In this document: positions 37,565 to 45,985 of the stretch, piece after piece
Layout: each line of letters starts with the position of its first letter
Position numbering within the stretch: the first letter of the stretch is position 1
From: Myxococcales bacterium
GTDB lineage: Bacteria; Myxococcota_A; Polyangia; Nannocystales; Nannocystaceae
DNA: 64,000 nt
Assembly: GCA_020633295.1 (NCBI GenBank)
Contig: JACKDW010000001.1
Span: 434,001-498,000 of the forward strand
Reading direction: 5' to 3'
Made by a program: the position numbers and the translations under genes
Notes under the pieces: model-generated
What the model was told of the DNA's origin: nothing
The model's database searches: none
The model's input: the letters and a program-made list of their open reading frames with translations, nothing else

Positions 37565-37670
37565 CCTCCGCGGGCGCGCGTCGACGCGCGCGCTCGGGCG
37601 CCTCCGCGCGCGAGCCCGCGCCGCGACCGGGCGCGTGGCCTTTGAGTCATAATCTAGCGCGCAGCTCGCC

Positions 37671-38444
37671 ATGCCCGCGCTCCCACGCCGCCGCCGTCTC
37701 GCCCCGCTCGCGCTCGCGAGCCTGCTCGCGGCGTGCTTCGTCGACTCGATGGGCGCGACGGCGGGGACGACCTCCGACGCGACGACCGCGACGACGACGA
37801 ACAACGCGACCGCGTCGAGCGCGACGCTCGCGACGACCTCCGCGACCACGGGCGGCGACGGCTCGAGCTCGACAGGCGACACGTCGGGCGCGCTCACCTC
37901 GTCCTCGACGGGCGAGACCGGGACGAGCGACGCGCTCACGGGCGGGCCCACGAGCACGACGGGCGACGCGACGACCGGGGACGCGAGCTGTGAGAACCTG
38001 ACCTACATCTCGATCGAGGCGGTGAACGCCGAGTACGTCGGCGGCTGGAGCGTGTACGACAGCCCGACGCTGCTCAAGCCCGTACTCCGCTACCTCGCGG
38101 ACAGCGAGGACTACATCCGCTTCACGCCCGAGATCCCCTGCGCGGACACCTGGTACGTCTGGCTGCACCTCTTCGACGACGGCGAGAAAGACGCGTTCTT
38201 CGTCACCGTCGACGGCTTCCCGCTGGCGCCGGCGCTGTTCGAGGGCGACTGCGGCCCGAACGACGCGACGTGGCGCTGGGCGCTGCTCAACTGGCGCGAC
38301 GCCGACGACGGCGTCTGCGAGTTCACCGAGGACCCCTGGCTGCAGAGCTGGGACGTCGGCCCGCACGAGCTCGTGCTGCGCCACCACGACTGCGACGGCC
38401 TCGCCGCGCTGCTCATCACCAACGACCCGAACTACGCGCCCTGA
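37671..38444 (+). CDS. Lipoprotein with a beta-sandwich-like domain, unknown function
   Basis: The 257-residue protein has lipobox SLLAAC (Cys22) and a ~75-residue Thr/Ser/Asp linker. A compact C-terminal domain (about 105-257) has alternating strands (TYISIEAVNAEYVGGWSVYD, YIRFTPEIPCADTWYVWLHL, AFFVTVDGFP, HELVLRHHDCDGLAALLITN). This pattern resembles carbohydrate-binding jelly-roll folds such as malectin-like modules; it is a guess from strand pattern and Trp/Tyr content. A CATAAT box at 37648-37653 is a promoter candidate 17 nt before the ATG. Confidence 0.65.
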   Translation: MPALPRRRRLAPLALASLLAACFVDSMGATAGTTSDATTATTTNNATASSATLATTSATTGGDGSSSTGDTSGALTSSSTGETGTSDALTGGPTSTTGDATTGDASCENLTYISIEAVNAEYVGGWSVYDSPTLLKPVLRYLADSEDYIRFTPEIPCADTWYVWLHLFDDGEKDAFFVTVDGFPLAPALFEGDCGPNDATWRWALLNWRDADDGVCEFTEDPWLQSWDVGPHELVLRHHDCDGLAALLITNDPNYAP

Positions 38445-38445
38445 C

Positions 38446-39735
38446 TCAGCCGTGGACGCCGGTGCAGCCGCGCTCGTCGGGCCCGCACTTGAAGCGCACG
38501 TGGATGTGCTCCTCGTGTCCCGACTGGTGCTGGACGATCGCGGGCGCGTAGCGGCCCTCGGGGAATTGCAGCTCGCGCGCGAGCGACTCGGTCGACTCGC
38601 CCACGCGACGCGCGGCCTCGTACAGCTCGCTCTGGCGGCCGTAGTCGAGGAAGATCCGCTCGACGCGGTCGCTGTCGATCAGCGCGCGCACGAGGCCCCA
38701 GGTCGCGTCCCAGTCGCGCGCGCCGGGGCTCCCGGGCAGCGCGATGTCGACGTCGCGCCCGCTCTGGTGCGACTTGTGCGGGTAGAAGCGCCCGCCGTGC
38801 CGCTTGCTGATGTCGCCGATGACGACCGCGCCCTGGTAGCCGCTCTGCTTGCGGAAGCGGGCGACCGAGCGCTGCAGCGCGGTGATCGTGTGGGTCGAGC
38901 CCCAGGCGTTCGCGGGGTGCTTGCGCGTGTAGAGCTGCGGGTTCTCGGGCAGCTGGACCGCGTTGACGAGCCGGCCGCCGTTGGGACCGCCCACGCCCAC
39001 GCCGCCCGCCGACACGGGGGCGAGCAGCGCCTCGAGCGGGCCGCTGTAGATGCGCGCGCGGATCCCCGGGGTCGGGCCCTCGGCGAGCACGAGCGGCGCG
39101 GCGCCGGCGAGCTGCAGCGAGCGCAGCGAGCCGTCCTCGAGCCGCAGGATCACGCGCTGGCGCCCGATCGCCTCGAGCGTGAGGCCGGGCCGCAGCTCGT
39201 CGCCGACGCGGTAGCCGTCGACGGTGTTGTGCTCGCGATCGAGGATCGACGCGGTCGAGGCCTCGGGGTCCTCGCTGCCCGACGCGTCGAGCGTCGCGAG
39301 CACTTGCAGCGGCAATGAATCTGTCCCATCGAGCACCTCGCCAAAGGACGCGGCGCCGTCGCGCGGGGCGAGCGACGCGACCGCGTCGTCCTCGCCGGCG
39401 AGCGGCTCGGCCAGCGCGGCGTCGATCGAGCTCTCGTCCTCGCCGTCCTCCTCGGCCAAGACCGCGACGCCGTCATCGGACGCGGCGGCCTCGGACGCGC
39501 GCAGGTACAGCTCGGCGAAGGCGTAGGTCACCGCGGCGCTGGCGAGGAAGGCCGAGCAGGAGCCCATCACGAACCAGCGCGCGAGGCTTCGCCACGACGA
39601 GGACTTCTTCCCCGAGGTCTTCCCCGAGGTCTTCCCCGAGGCCTTCCCCGAGGTCTTCCCCGAGGTCTTCCCCGAGGCCGACTTCTTGTCTCGGGCGTCG
39701 CGCGCGTCCGCGCGCTCTCCGTCACTCACGAGCAT
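38446..39735 (-). CDS. MepA-like penicillin-insensitive murein endopeptidase, membrane-anchored
   Basis: The product has 429 residues. It starts with a Lys/Ser/Gly/Thr-rich cytoplasmic tail made of SGKT repeats, then one transmembrane helix (about FVMGSCSAFLASAAVTYAFA), an acidic linker and a C-terminal peptidase domain. The metal motifs of LAS-type (MepA/M74) peptidases are present: HKSHQSGRDVDIAL (His, Asp) and EEHIHVRFKCG (His), with DYGRQSELYE between. MepA cleaves D-Ala-meso-DAP cross-links in peptidoglycan. In a predatory myxobacterium such an enzyme could serve growth or prey lysis. The start at 39735 is chosen as the first ATG after which the sequence becomes lineage-like. Confidence 0.8.
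   Translation of the reverse strand: MLVSDGERADARDARDKKSASGKTSGKTSGKASGKTSGKTSGKKSSSWRSLARWFVMGSCSAFLASAAVTYAFAELYLRASEAAASDDGVAVLAEEDGEDESSIDAALAEPLAGEDDAVASLAPRDGAASFGEVLDGTDSLPLQVLATLDASGSEDPEASTASILDREHNTVDGYRVGDELRPGLTLEAIGRQRVILRLEDGSLRSLQLAGAAPLVLAEGPTPGIRARIYSGPLEALLAPVSAGGVGVGGPNGGRLVNAVQLPENPQLYTRKHPANAWGSTHTITALQRSVARFRKQSGYQGAVVIGDISKRHGGRFYPHKSHQSGRDVDIALPGSPGARDWDATWGLVRALIDSDRVERIFLDYGRQSELYEAARRVGESTESLARELQFPEGRYAPAIVQHQSGHEEHIHVRFKCGPDERGCTGVHG
39607..39678. repeat. 12-bp tandem repeat, six copies, encoding SGKT/SGKA
   Basis: The unit on the plus strand is CTTCCCCGAGGT (last base T or C), in six contiguous copies within the murein endopeptidase gene. It encodes a basic SGKT-type cytoplasmic tail. 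Length is likely to vary between strains. Confidence 0.9.
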
Positions 39736-39902
39736 CAGGCAGGTCCGCGCCGTTCTCTTGCAATATGCGGGCCCCGTCCAGCGGCGCAACAAGGCCCGTT
39801 CAGGGCGGATCTCACGGGGGCGGCGAGGCGCCCGCTGTCAGCGCGACAACTCGATCAGACCTCGAGTGACAAGATGACAATTGCTCCGCGACGGCGCCGC
39901 GC

Positions 39903-40529
39903 TCATCCCGGCGCAGACCCCGACGCGCGCGCTGGCTCGCGCGCCGACGCGCGCGGGCGCGCGAGCTCGTGATCGCCGCCGTGCTCGCGACCGTGCTCGC
40001 GACCGTGCTCGCGGCCGTGCTCGTGCTCGCTATAGCCGCGGACCGCGATCACCGTCTGGACCGCGACGCCGGCCGACGACGCCGCCATGGCGACGAGCAC
40101 GGGTCGCAGCTCGCTGCCGAACATGAACAGCAGCGTGGCGGCGATCGCCGGCACCTGCGGGATCGCGCACAGGATCATCAGTCGATCGAGCACCGCGCGC
40201 GCCGCTGCGGGGCACCGGCTGATCCACGGGATCGGCGGCGCGGCGACGGTCGGTCGCGTCGCCGACTCGGCGAGCACGCGCGGCAGCTGGCGACTCGCGA
40301 GCCGCCCGCCGAGGATCGCCGCGAGCGCCGTGAGGCCGACGAAGGCCCAGGCGATCAGGGTCAGCGTCGGGCGCAGGTACACGCGCATTCGCCCGAAGAT
40401 CGGCGGCGCGACGGCGAGCCGAATCGCGGTCTCGATCCCGAGCGCGATCGGGGCCGAGATGATCACGAGCGCCGAGATCACCGCGATCCACCGGCGCCCG
40501 CGAGCGATCGACTCCTCGTCTGCGCGCAC
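39903..40529 (-). CDS. Membrane protein with His-rich C-terminal tail, unknown function
   Basis: The protein has 208 residues with about four hydrophobic helices (WIAVISALVIISAPIALGIE, LTLIAWAFVGLTALAAILGG, LMILCAIPQVPAIAATLLFM, VLVAMAASSAGVAVQTVIAV). The C-terminus carries a His/Glu/Gly/Arg repeat (EHEHGREHGREHGREHGGDH), a potential metal-binding tail. GTG 40529 follows TACAGT by 6 nt; the frame extends upstream but only with Arg/Pro-rich shadow sequence. No known family is recognised. Confidence 0.6.
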   Translation of the reverse strand: MRADEESIARGRRWIAVISALVIISAPIALGIETAIRLAVAPPIFGRMRVYLRPTLTLIAWAFVGLTALAAILGGRLASRQLPRVLAESATRPTVAAPPIPWISRCPAAARAVLDRLMILCAIPQVPAIAATLLFMFGSELRPVLVAMAASSAGVAVQTVIAVRGYSEHEHGREHGREHGREHGGDHELARPRASAREPARASGSAPG

Positions 40530-40535
40530 GGTCGC

Positions 40536-40541
40536 ACTGTA
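40536..40541 (-). promoter_or_regulatory. Extended -10 element, leaderless-type, for the His-tail membrane protein gene
   Basis: The minus strand reads TGCTACAGT (hexamer TACAGT), 6 nt before GTG 40529. Inferred promoter. Confidence 0.5.
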
Positions 40542-40701
40542 GCAGCCCGGCGCACGCGGGGGGCGCGAGCGCCCCTGCTCGCCGCGCCCCCGCCTCCGCG
40601 CCCCGCCAGGCCCGGCGCACGCGCGCACACCGGTCGCACACGCGCGCAGGACGTGTGGACATGTCTATTGGGACACGGTCGTCGCGCGCGGCCAGGACTG
40701 C

Positions 40702-40722
40702 TGTAACATGGCTTTTGTTACA
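40702..40722. promoter_or_regulatory. Perfect inverted repeat TGTAACA-N7-TGTTACA
   Basis: A 7-bp perfect inverted repeat with a 7-nt spacer (TGGCTTT) lies in the AT-rich part of the 231-bp divergent region, 38 bp upstream of the 40761 gene. Length, symmetry and spacing are those of a dimeric repressor operator (for example TetR- or GntR-type). The regulator is not in this window's immediate neighbourhood. Confidence 0.55.
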
Positions 40723-40760
40723 CCTGCTGACGCCCGCGCACGACGACGCGCGCGGACGTC

Positions 40761-41963
40761 GTGACGGCCATGATGTCACCCGCCGCCGCCGCTCGCCGCC
40801 TCACGCTCCTGCTCACCGCCGCCGCGCTCGCGCAGGGCTGCCAGCGCGTCAACCCGGGCTGGGGCGACGACGACAGCGAGACCAGCTCCACCGGCGAGGA
40901 CGGCAGCACGACGACGTCCCCGGGCACCACGACGACCGGGAGCGAGACGACCGGGAGCGAGACGACCACGAGCGCGACGGAGGCCTCGGGCTCGGACTCG
41001 GACAGCAGCGTCGGCACCAGCACCGGGCCCGCGCCGACGACGAGCTCGAGCACCGGCGCGCCGACCACCGGCGAGCCGCCGCCGCTCGACAGCGACGACG
41101 ACGGCGTGCTCGACGAGGACGACAACTGCCCCGCCGAGCCCAACGCGCTGCAGGAGGATCTCGACGAGGACGGCCTCGGCGACGCCTGCGACGACGACCG
41201 CGACGGCGACGGGCTGCCGCGCCGCTGCGAGCTCGTGCCCGACTGGGACCTCGACCCCGACAAGCCGGGCGCCGCGGCCGAGGACGTCATCTACGTCAAC
41301 GAGACCAGCAGCCTGCACCGCATGAAGATCGCGCCCCCCCACGCGCGCACGCAGATCGGGTCGTTCAAGGTCGCGGGCCAGCCGGTGCTGATCAACGACA
41401 TCGCGCTCAACAGCTGCGGCGCGCTCGCGGCCGTCTCGAAGTCCTTCCTGTACGGCTGCGAGCCGCTGACCGCGACGTGCTGGTTCGTCGGCAACCTCGC
41501 GGGCGTCAGCGACCCGCAGGGCCTCAGCTTCGCGCCCGCGCCGCTATTCGGCGGCGTCGAGGATGACCCCGACGTGCTCATCGCGTCGAGCGGCGCGCAG
41601 CTGCTGACGCTGACCATCGACGGCGACGTCGTAAGCGGCGAGGTGTTCGCCGAGCTGCCCAACCTCTACCTCCACGCCGGCGACCTCGCGACGACGCCCG
41701 AGCTCGGCGTGCTCGCGGCGCTCAAGGGCGCGTTCCCGCCAGACCAGCTGGCGAGCTTCGACCCCCTCGATCTCGGCACGCTGACGCCGCGCTCGGACCT
41801 CGACTGGCACCTGTTCGTCGGCGGGCTCGCGGCCACGCCGGCGCGCCTGTTCGCCTTCGACCTCTACGGCGACATCATCGTGCTCGAGCCCAGCGGCGAC
41901 GCGTACACGACGACGGTGATCGAGAGCGACAAGCAGTGGCTCGGCGCCGCCTCGCGGCCGTGA
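40761..41963 (+). CDS. Lipoprotein with thrombospondin type 3 calcium-binding repeats
   Basis: The product has up to 400 residues; GTG 40761, ATG 40770 and ATG 40773 are all possible starts. Lipobox AALAQGC is followed by a Ser/Thr/Gly linker. Residues about 108-150 form thrombospondin type 3 repeats (DSDDDGVLDEDDNCP, DLDEDGLGDACDDDRDGDGL), whose aspartates bind Ca2+. The C-terminal ~240 residues are beta-rich (IYVNETSSLHRMKI, VLIASSGAQLLTLTIDGD, LFAFDLYGDIIVLEPSGD), suggesting a propeller-like fold. An operator-like inverted repeat lies upstream. It is probably a surface-exposed structural or adhesive protein. Confidence 0.75.
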   Translation: MTAMMSPAAAARRLTLLLTAAALAQGCQRVNPGWGDDDSETSSTGEDGSTTTSPGTTTTGSETTGSETTTSATEASGSDSDSSVGTSTGPAPTTSSSTGAPTTGEPPPLDSDDDGVLDEDDNCPAEPNALQEDLDEDGLGDACDDDRDGDGLPRRCELVPDWDLDPDKPGAAAEDVIYVNETSSLHRMKIAPPHARTQIGSFKVAGQPVLINDIALNSCGALAAVSKSFLYGCEPLTATCWFVGNLAGVSDPQGLSFAPAPLFGGVEDDPDVLIASSGAQLLTLTIDGDVVSGEVFAELPNLYLHAGDLATTPELGVLAALKGAFPPDQLASFDPLDLGTLTPRSDLDWHLFVGGLAATPARLFAFDLYGDIIVLEPSGDAYTTTVIESDKQWLGAASRP

Positions 41964-42047
41964 GCGCGCGCCGACGCGTCGCGTAACCCGAGGCGTCGCG
42001 CGACCCGACGCGCGCGCGGGCGGACGGCGTCCGCCCGCGCCGCCCGG

Positions 42048-43238
42048 CTACTGCGGCAGCGTGCACAGGGTCTTCGGGCCGACCCAGCTGATCATGTTGG
42101 ACCAGAACACCTCGACCTCGGGGATCATCTGCCACTCCGAGTCGAAGCTGATCCACTCGTCGGAGAACACGATCGCCGCGCCCTCGCCGAGCTCGACCGC
42201 GGTGCCGAGCGAGTTGTTGGGCTCGCCGCCGGGGCGCACGAACACCTGGCCGGCGCCGTTGACCCGCCAACCGCCGTAGATCTGCACGGCCTCGGCGCCC
42301 ATGGCGATCGGGTGATCCTGCCAGACCTCGGTCGGGTTGATGTAGATCGGCTGCGAGTACGAGAGGCCCGAGGCGGTCGCCAGCGAGTTCTGCTGGTTCA
42401 CGTCGGTCTGGTTGTTCGCGTAGCCGGCCATCGTGATCATGCCGTGACCCTCCTGCAGCCAGGTCTGGAGGATCGCGGCCTCGGCCGGCGAGTACTGATG
42501 CGTCAGGCGGTCGACGATCAGGATGTCGTAGGCGTCGAGCTCAACGGCCGTGAGCTGGTGATTGGCCATGGTGCCGAAGCGCGTCGTCTCGGTGCCCTTG
42601 TCCGTCAGCCACTCCTCGAAGTTAGCCGCCGGGTTCGCGCCCTTGTTGCCGATAATGCCGATGCGGTAGCAGTCGCAGAAGCCGTCCTGGCCGACATCGA
42701 GATCGTCGACGATGCCGTTGCAGTCCTCGTCGAGGCCGTCGCACGCGACCTCGGCGTCGAGGCAGTTGTCGCCGTCGCCGTCACCGTCTCCGTCTCCGTC
42801 TCCGTCGCCGTCCCCGTCGCCGTCTCCGTCTCCGTCTCCGTCGCCGTCTCCGTCTCCGTCTCCGTCTCCGTCTCCGTCTCCGTCTCCGTCTCCGTCTCCG
42901 TCTCCGTCTCCGTCGCCGTCTCCGTCTCCGTCGCCGTCGCCGTCGCCGTCTCCGTCGCCCACGCCCTGCGTGGTGCTGTCACCCATCGAGTCGCTCGCGG
43001 ACATCGAGACGCCCGAGTCGGTCGCGGAGTCGGTCCCGCCGTCCGGTCCGGCGCTGGTCGGCGAGCTGTCGCTCTCGCCCGTCGAGGCGTCCGACTCCGA
43101 GGCCGCGCTGGTCTCGCCCGTGGAGTCGCCGCAGGCGCCGAGCGCGAGGCCGACCGCGAGCGAGATCGCGGCGCCGAGGGGGACACGGGGGTGGCGCGCG
43201 CCCGCGCGCGCCGGGATAAGAGATGTCGTAAGGGACAT
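42048..43238 (-). CDS. Lipoprotein with 32 Gly-Asp repeats, MopE-like motif and a GATase-like domain
   Basis: The protein has 396 residues. Lipobox GLALGAC precedes a Ser/Asp/Thr linker that runs into 32 consecutive Gly-Asp pairs. A cysteine motif ACDGLDEDCNGIVDD, like those in MopE-type surface proteins, comes next. The C-terminal ~200 residues have a flavodoxin/GATase-like pattern: YRIGIIGNKG, a nucleotide-fold 'YDILIVDRLTHQ' strand-loop, WLQEGHGMITMAGYANN, DHPIAMGA and a closing IVFSDEWI. Catalytic residues for amidotransfer are not evident. TATACT lies 7 nt before the ATG. Role unknown, presumably at the outer surface. Confidence 0.75.
   Translation of the reverse strand: MSLTTSLIPARAGARHPRVPLGAAISLAVGLALGACGDSTGETSAASESDASTGESDSSPTSAGPDGGTDSATDSGVSMSASDSMGDSTTQGVGDGDGDGDGDGDGDGDGDGDGDGDGDGDGDGDGDGDGDGDGDGDGDGDGDGDGDGDGDGDGDGDNCLDAEVACDGLDEDCNGIVDDLDVGQDGFCDCYRIGIIGNKGANPAANFEEWLTDKGTETTRFGTMANHQLTAVELDAYDILIVDRLTHQYSPAEAAILQTWLQEGHGMITMAGYANNQTDVNQQNSLATASGLSYSQPIYINPTEVWQDHPIAMGAEAVQIYGGWRVNGAGQVFVRPGGEPNNSLGTAVELGEGAAIVFSDEWISFDSEWQMIPEVEVFWSNMISWVGPKTLCTLPQ
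42768..42959. repeat. Gly-Asp hexanucleotide repeat, 32 units
   Basis: 192 bp of hexamer repeat (GGNGAY on the coding minus strand) inside the lipoprotein gene. Third positions vary between C, G, A and T, so the tract is not a pure microsatellite: the amino acid repeat is kept while the DNA has diverged. Confidence 0.95.
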
Positions 43239-43245
43239 GGCGCGA

Positions 43246-43251
43246 AGTATA
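43246..43251 (-). promoter_or_regulatory. -10 element, leaderless-type, for the 43238 lipoprotein gene
   Basis: The minus strand reads TATACT, 7 nt before ATG 43238, with no ribosome site between. This is a clear example of the leaderless pattern. Confidence 0.6.
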
Positions 43252-43358
43252 CGCGCGATGACGCGGGCGCGCCCCCGGGAAACCCCGCGCCCGCGGGCCG
43301 AATTTACATGTCTCTTTGGGCAGTCACGCGCGCGAGCGGCTCGCGCCCGCCAGGCGGC

Positions 43359-45785
43359 TCACAGGCGCACGGCCCAGATCGCGTTCGCCCGCGCGCTCAC
43401 CCGCTCGTGGGCCGCGAGGAACTCGGGGCGCTCGCGCAGCCGGGCGAACAGCGGGTTGAGCTCGAGCCACTCGCGATCGACGAGCGTCGCGCTCGCGGCC
43501 CGGCCGATGAACTCGAGCGCGTCGCCGTCGTCCCCGCGCGCCGCGTTCGACTCCGCGAGGAGCTGCCACCAGACCGTCGCGATGCGCGGGTTCTGCACGC
43601 GCGCGCCGATGAGCTCGAGGATCTCGCCCTGGCAGCGATCGCCGCGCGCGTCGCGGGCCCACATGGCGAGCAGCGCCTGGATCGGGCGGTCGTCGTCCGC
43701 GGGCAGGCGCCGCAGGAAGTCGGTCGCGCGCTCGAGGCGGGGCGCGTCGCCCCACCACAGGCCGACGCGCGCGTCGAGCAGGTTGATGAACACCGGGTCG
43801 CCGCGGTTGGTCGCCTTGAAGCTCGCGAGCGTCGCGTCGTAGCCCTCGCGGTCGCCACGGAGCGCGCGCTCGCGGCACAGCTCGAAGTAGCCGACCGTGT
43901 TGCTGGGATCGAGCTCCATCGCCAGGCGGATGCGCTTGGCCCCCTCCCGCGAGCGCCCGGCCTCGCACTGCAGCCGCCCGAGGTAGCGCTGCGCCTCGGC
44001 GCTGGTCGGCGCGATCTGGAGCGTGCGCGCGAGGGCTCGCGCGGTCTCGCCGAAGTCGCCGACCTGCGCGGCGAAGCGCGCGAGCGCGTAGTGACTCTCG
44101 GCGAGGTCGGGGGCCTCCGCGAGCGCCCGATCGACGGCCGCGCGCGCGTCGGCCTCGTGGTTGACGCGGCCGTCGTTGTCCGGCGAGAACCACGCCTGCA
44201 CGGCCGCGAACGCGCGGGCGGCGATCGCCGGCTTGAACTGCGGCGCGAGCTCGAGGCAGCGGTCGAGCAGCGCGAGCGGGTCCGCGCGCGCGCCGGCGCT
44301 CCACAGCGAGCGCAGCGCGCTGCGGGCCTGGAGGTACAGCTCGATCGCCTCCGCCGGCGCCTCGCCGCGGTGGACGATCGCCTGCAGCTCGACGCGCAGC
44401 GCCTCGGTGATGCGGTGGCCCATCGTGTCCTGCAGCTCGAAGATGTCCTCGAGACCGCCTTCAAACCGATCGCTCCACAGCTGGAAGCCGCTCGCGACGT
44501 CGAGCAGCCGCGCGGCGATCCGCAGGCGCGCGCCGGCCAGCTGCAGCGTCGCGTCGACGATCATGTCGACGCCGAGCTCGCCGCCGATCGCCCGCGGGTC
44601 TCGCTCGCCGCCGCGCGTGTCGGCGTAGCGCGCGGTCGCGCCGCTGCTCGTGACCCGCAGCCCGCGGGTCCGCGAGAGCAGGTCGATCAGCTCGTCGCAC
44701 AGCGTCTCCGCGAGGTAGGCGCTCTCCGGCGCGCCGCGGTAGCGAAACGGCAGCACCGCGAGCGCGCGCTCGCCCGGGTCGAGCGCGGCCCACCGCGCCC
44801 CCGAGGCGCTCGACGACGACGTGGTCGTATGGCCATGTCGTTCGGGCTCGTCGGGCGACGAGAGCACGGTCGCGCCGGGGCCCGGCCGCGCGGCGCCGAG
44901 GCCCGTCAGCGCGTCGAGCACCGCGCGCGCGTCCGCGGGGCGCTCCTCGGGCTCGCGGGCGAGCAGCGCGAGGATCAGCAGCGCGAGCGGCTCGGGCAGC
45001 CCCGAGACGCGCGCGCGCGGATCGATCGGCGCGCGCTGCAGGCGGGCGATCGCCACCGCGATCGCGCTCTCGCCCTCGAAGGGGAGCGCGCCGGTCGCGA
45101 GCTCGTAGAGGATCATCCCGAGCGCGTAGAGGTCGGCGCGGTGATCGACCGGCAGCCCCGCGACCTGTTCGGGCGCCATGTAGGCGGGCGTGCCCATCAT
45201 CGCGCCGGTCTGCAGCGACGCGCCCGCGCCGACGCCCCGCGCGATCCCGAAGTCGGTGATGACGACGCGCGCGCGCGCGTCCCCGGGCGCCTCGATCAGG
45301 ATGTTCGCGGGCTTGAGGTCGCGGTGGATGACGCCGACGTCGTGGGCGGCGATCAGCCCGGCGCAGATCTCCGCGCACAGCCGCGCGGCCTCGCGCCACC
45401 CGACCCGCCCCTCACGCTCGAGCCGCGCCTGCAGGCTCTCGCCGCGGATGTACTCCATCGTCAGGAAGCGGACGCCGGCGTGCTCGCCGAGGTCATAGGT
45501 CCGCGCGACGTTGCGGTGCGTGACGCGTCGCGCGAGCCGGACCTCGCGACGGAAGCGCTCGACGAGCGTCGCGCCCATGCTCCCGCCGTCGCGCAGCAGC
45601 TTGAGCGCGATCTGCTCGTCGACCTCGCGATCGTGCGCGCGATAGACCGTGCCCATGCCGCCCTCGCCGAGCAGCGCCTCGAGCAGGTAACGGCCCGCGA
45701 ACAGCCGTCCGGGCGTGATGAGCTCGCGCCCGCGCGCGGGCGCGTCCGTCGCCATCAGGGTCTTGTCGAGCTCGGGATCGGCCAC
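43359..45785 (-). CDS. Eukaryotic-type Ser/Thr protein kinase with TolB-like and TPR regions
   Basis: The protein has 808 residues. The kinase domain (about 33-300) is complete: GEGGMGTVY, Lys62 (ALKLL), HRDLKPAN (Asp156), DFG (178-180) and an APE motif (YMAPEQ). It is followed by a TolB/adenylate-cyclase-associated domain (LAVLPFRYRG ... GVDMIVDATLQLAGARLRIA ... WSDRFEGGLEDIFELQD) and a TPR-rich C-terminal third. This architecture is typical of myxobacterial STPKs. There is no transmembrane helix, so it is probably a cytosolic signalling kinase. GTG 45785 is preferred: TTACTT lies 8 nt upstream. ATG 45755 is an alternative. It is divergent from the VIT/VWA lipoprotein gene, 200 bp away. Confidence 0.92.
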   Translation of the reverse strand: MADPELDKTLMATDAPARGRELITPGRLFAGRYLLEALLGEGGMGTVYRAHDREVDEQIALKLLRDGGSMGATLVERFRREVRLARRVTHRNVARTYDLGEHAGVRFLTMEYIRGESLQARLEREGRVGWREAARLCAEICAGLIAAHDVGVIHRDLKPANILIEAPGDARARVVITDFGIARGVGAGASLQTGAMMGTPAYMAPEQVAGLPVDHRADLYALGMILYELATGALPFEGESAIAVAIARLQRAPIDPRARVSGLPEPLALLILALLAREPEERPADARAVLDALTGLGAARPGPGATVLSSPDEPERHGHTTTSSSSASGARWAALDPGERALAVLPFRYRGAPESAYLAETLCDELIDLLSRTRGLRVTSSGATARYADTRGGERDPRAIGGELGVDMIVDATLQLAGARLRIAARLLDVASGFQLWSDRFEGGLEDIFELQDTMGHRITEALRVELQAIVHRGEAPAEAIELYLQARSALRSLWSAGARADPLALLDRCLELAPQFKPAIAARAFAAVQAWFSPDNDGRVNHEADARAAVDRALAEAPDLAESHYALARFAAQVGDFGETARALARTLQIAPTSAEAQRYLGRLQCEAGRSREGAKRIRLAMELDPSNTVGYFELCRERALRGDREGYDATLASFKATNRGDPVFINLLDARVGLWWGDAPRLERATDFLRRLPADDDRPIQALLAMWARDARGDRCQGEILELIGARVQNPRIATVWWQLLAESNAARGDDGDALEFIGRAASATLVDREWLELNPLFARLRERPEFLAAHERVSARANAIWAVRL

Positions 45786-45793
45786 CCATCCGG

Positions 45794-45799
45794 AAGTAA
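45794..45799 (-). promoter_or_regulatory. -10 element, leaderless-type, for the kinase gene
   Basis: The minus-strand hexamer TTACTT is 8 nt before GTG 45785. It is a weaker match than others because the first two bases are TT. Inferred. Confidence 0.4.
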
Positions 45800-45985
45800 C
45801 ACAGCCGCCGCGCGATCGGCCATGCGCCCGGGCGCGGAAAGATCGACCGAGCGAGGGCGCAAGGGATCGGCGTGTCACCTCGCCCGACCTCTCGCCGAAG
45901 CGCCCGCGCGCCCGCGCCTCAACGCGCGTCGTGTCCCCGGGCGCGCGCCGGAACTCTCACGACGCGGCGTTGTCCGGTCGATCAT

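Noticed and set aside
42768..42959. Regular repeats that might be a CRISPR array
   Set aside because: The period is 6 bp without spacers and the tract is in frame inside a lipoprotein gene.
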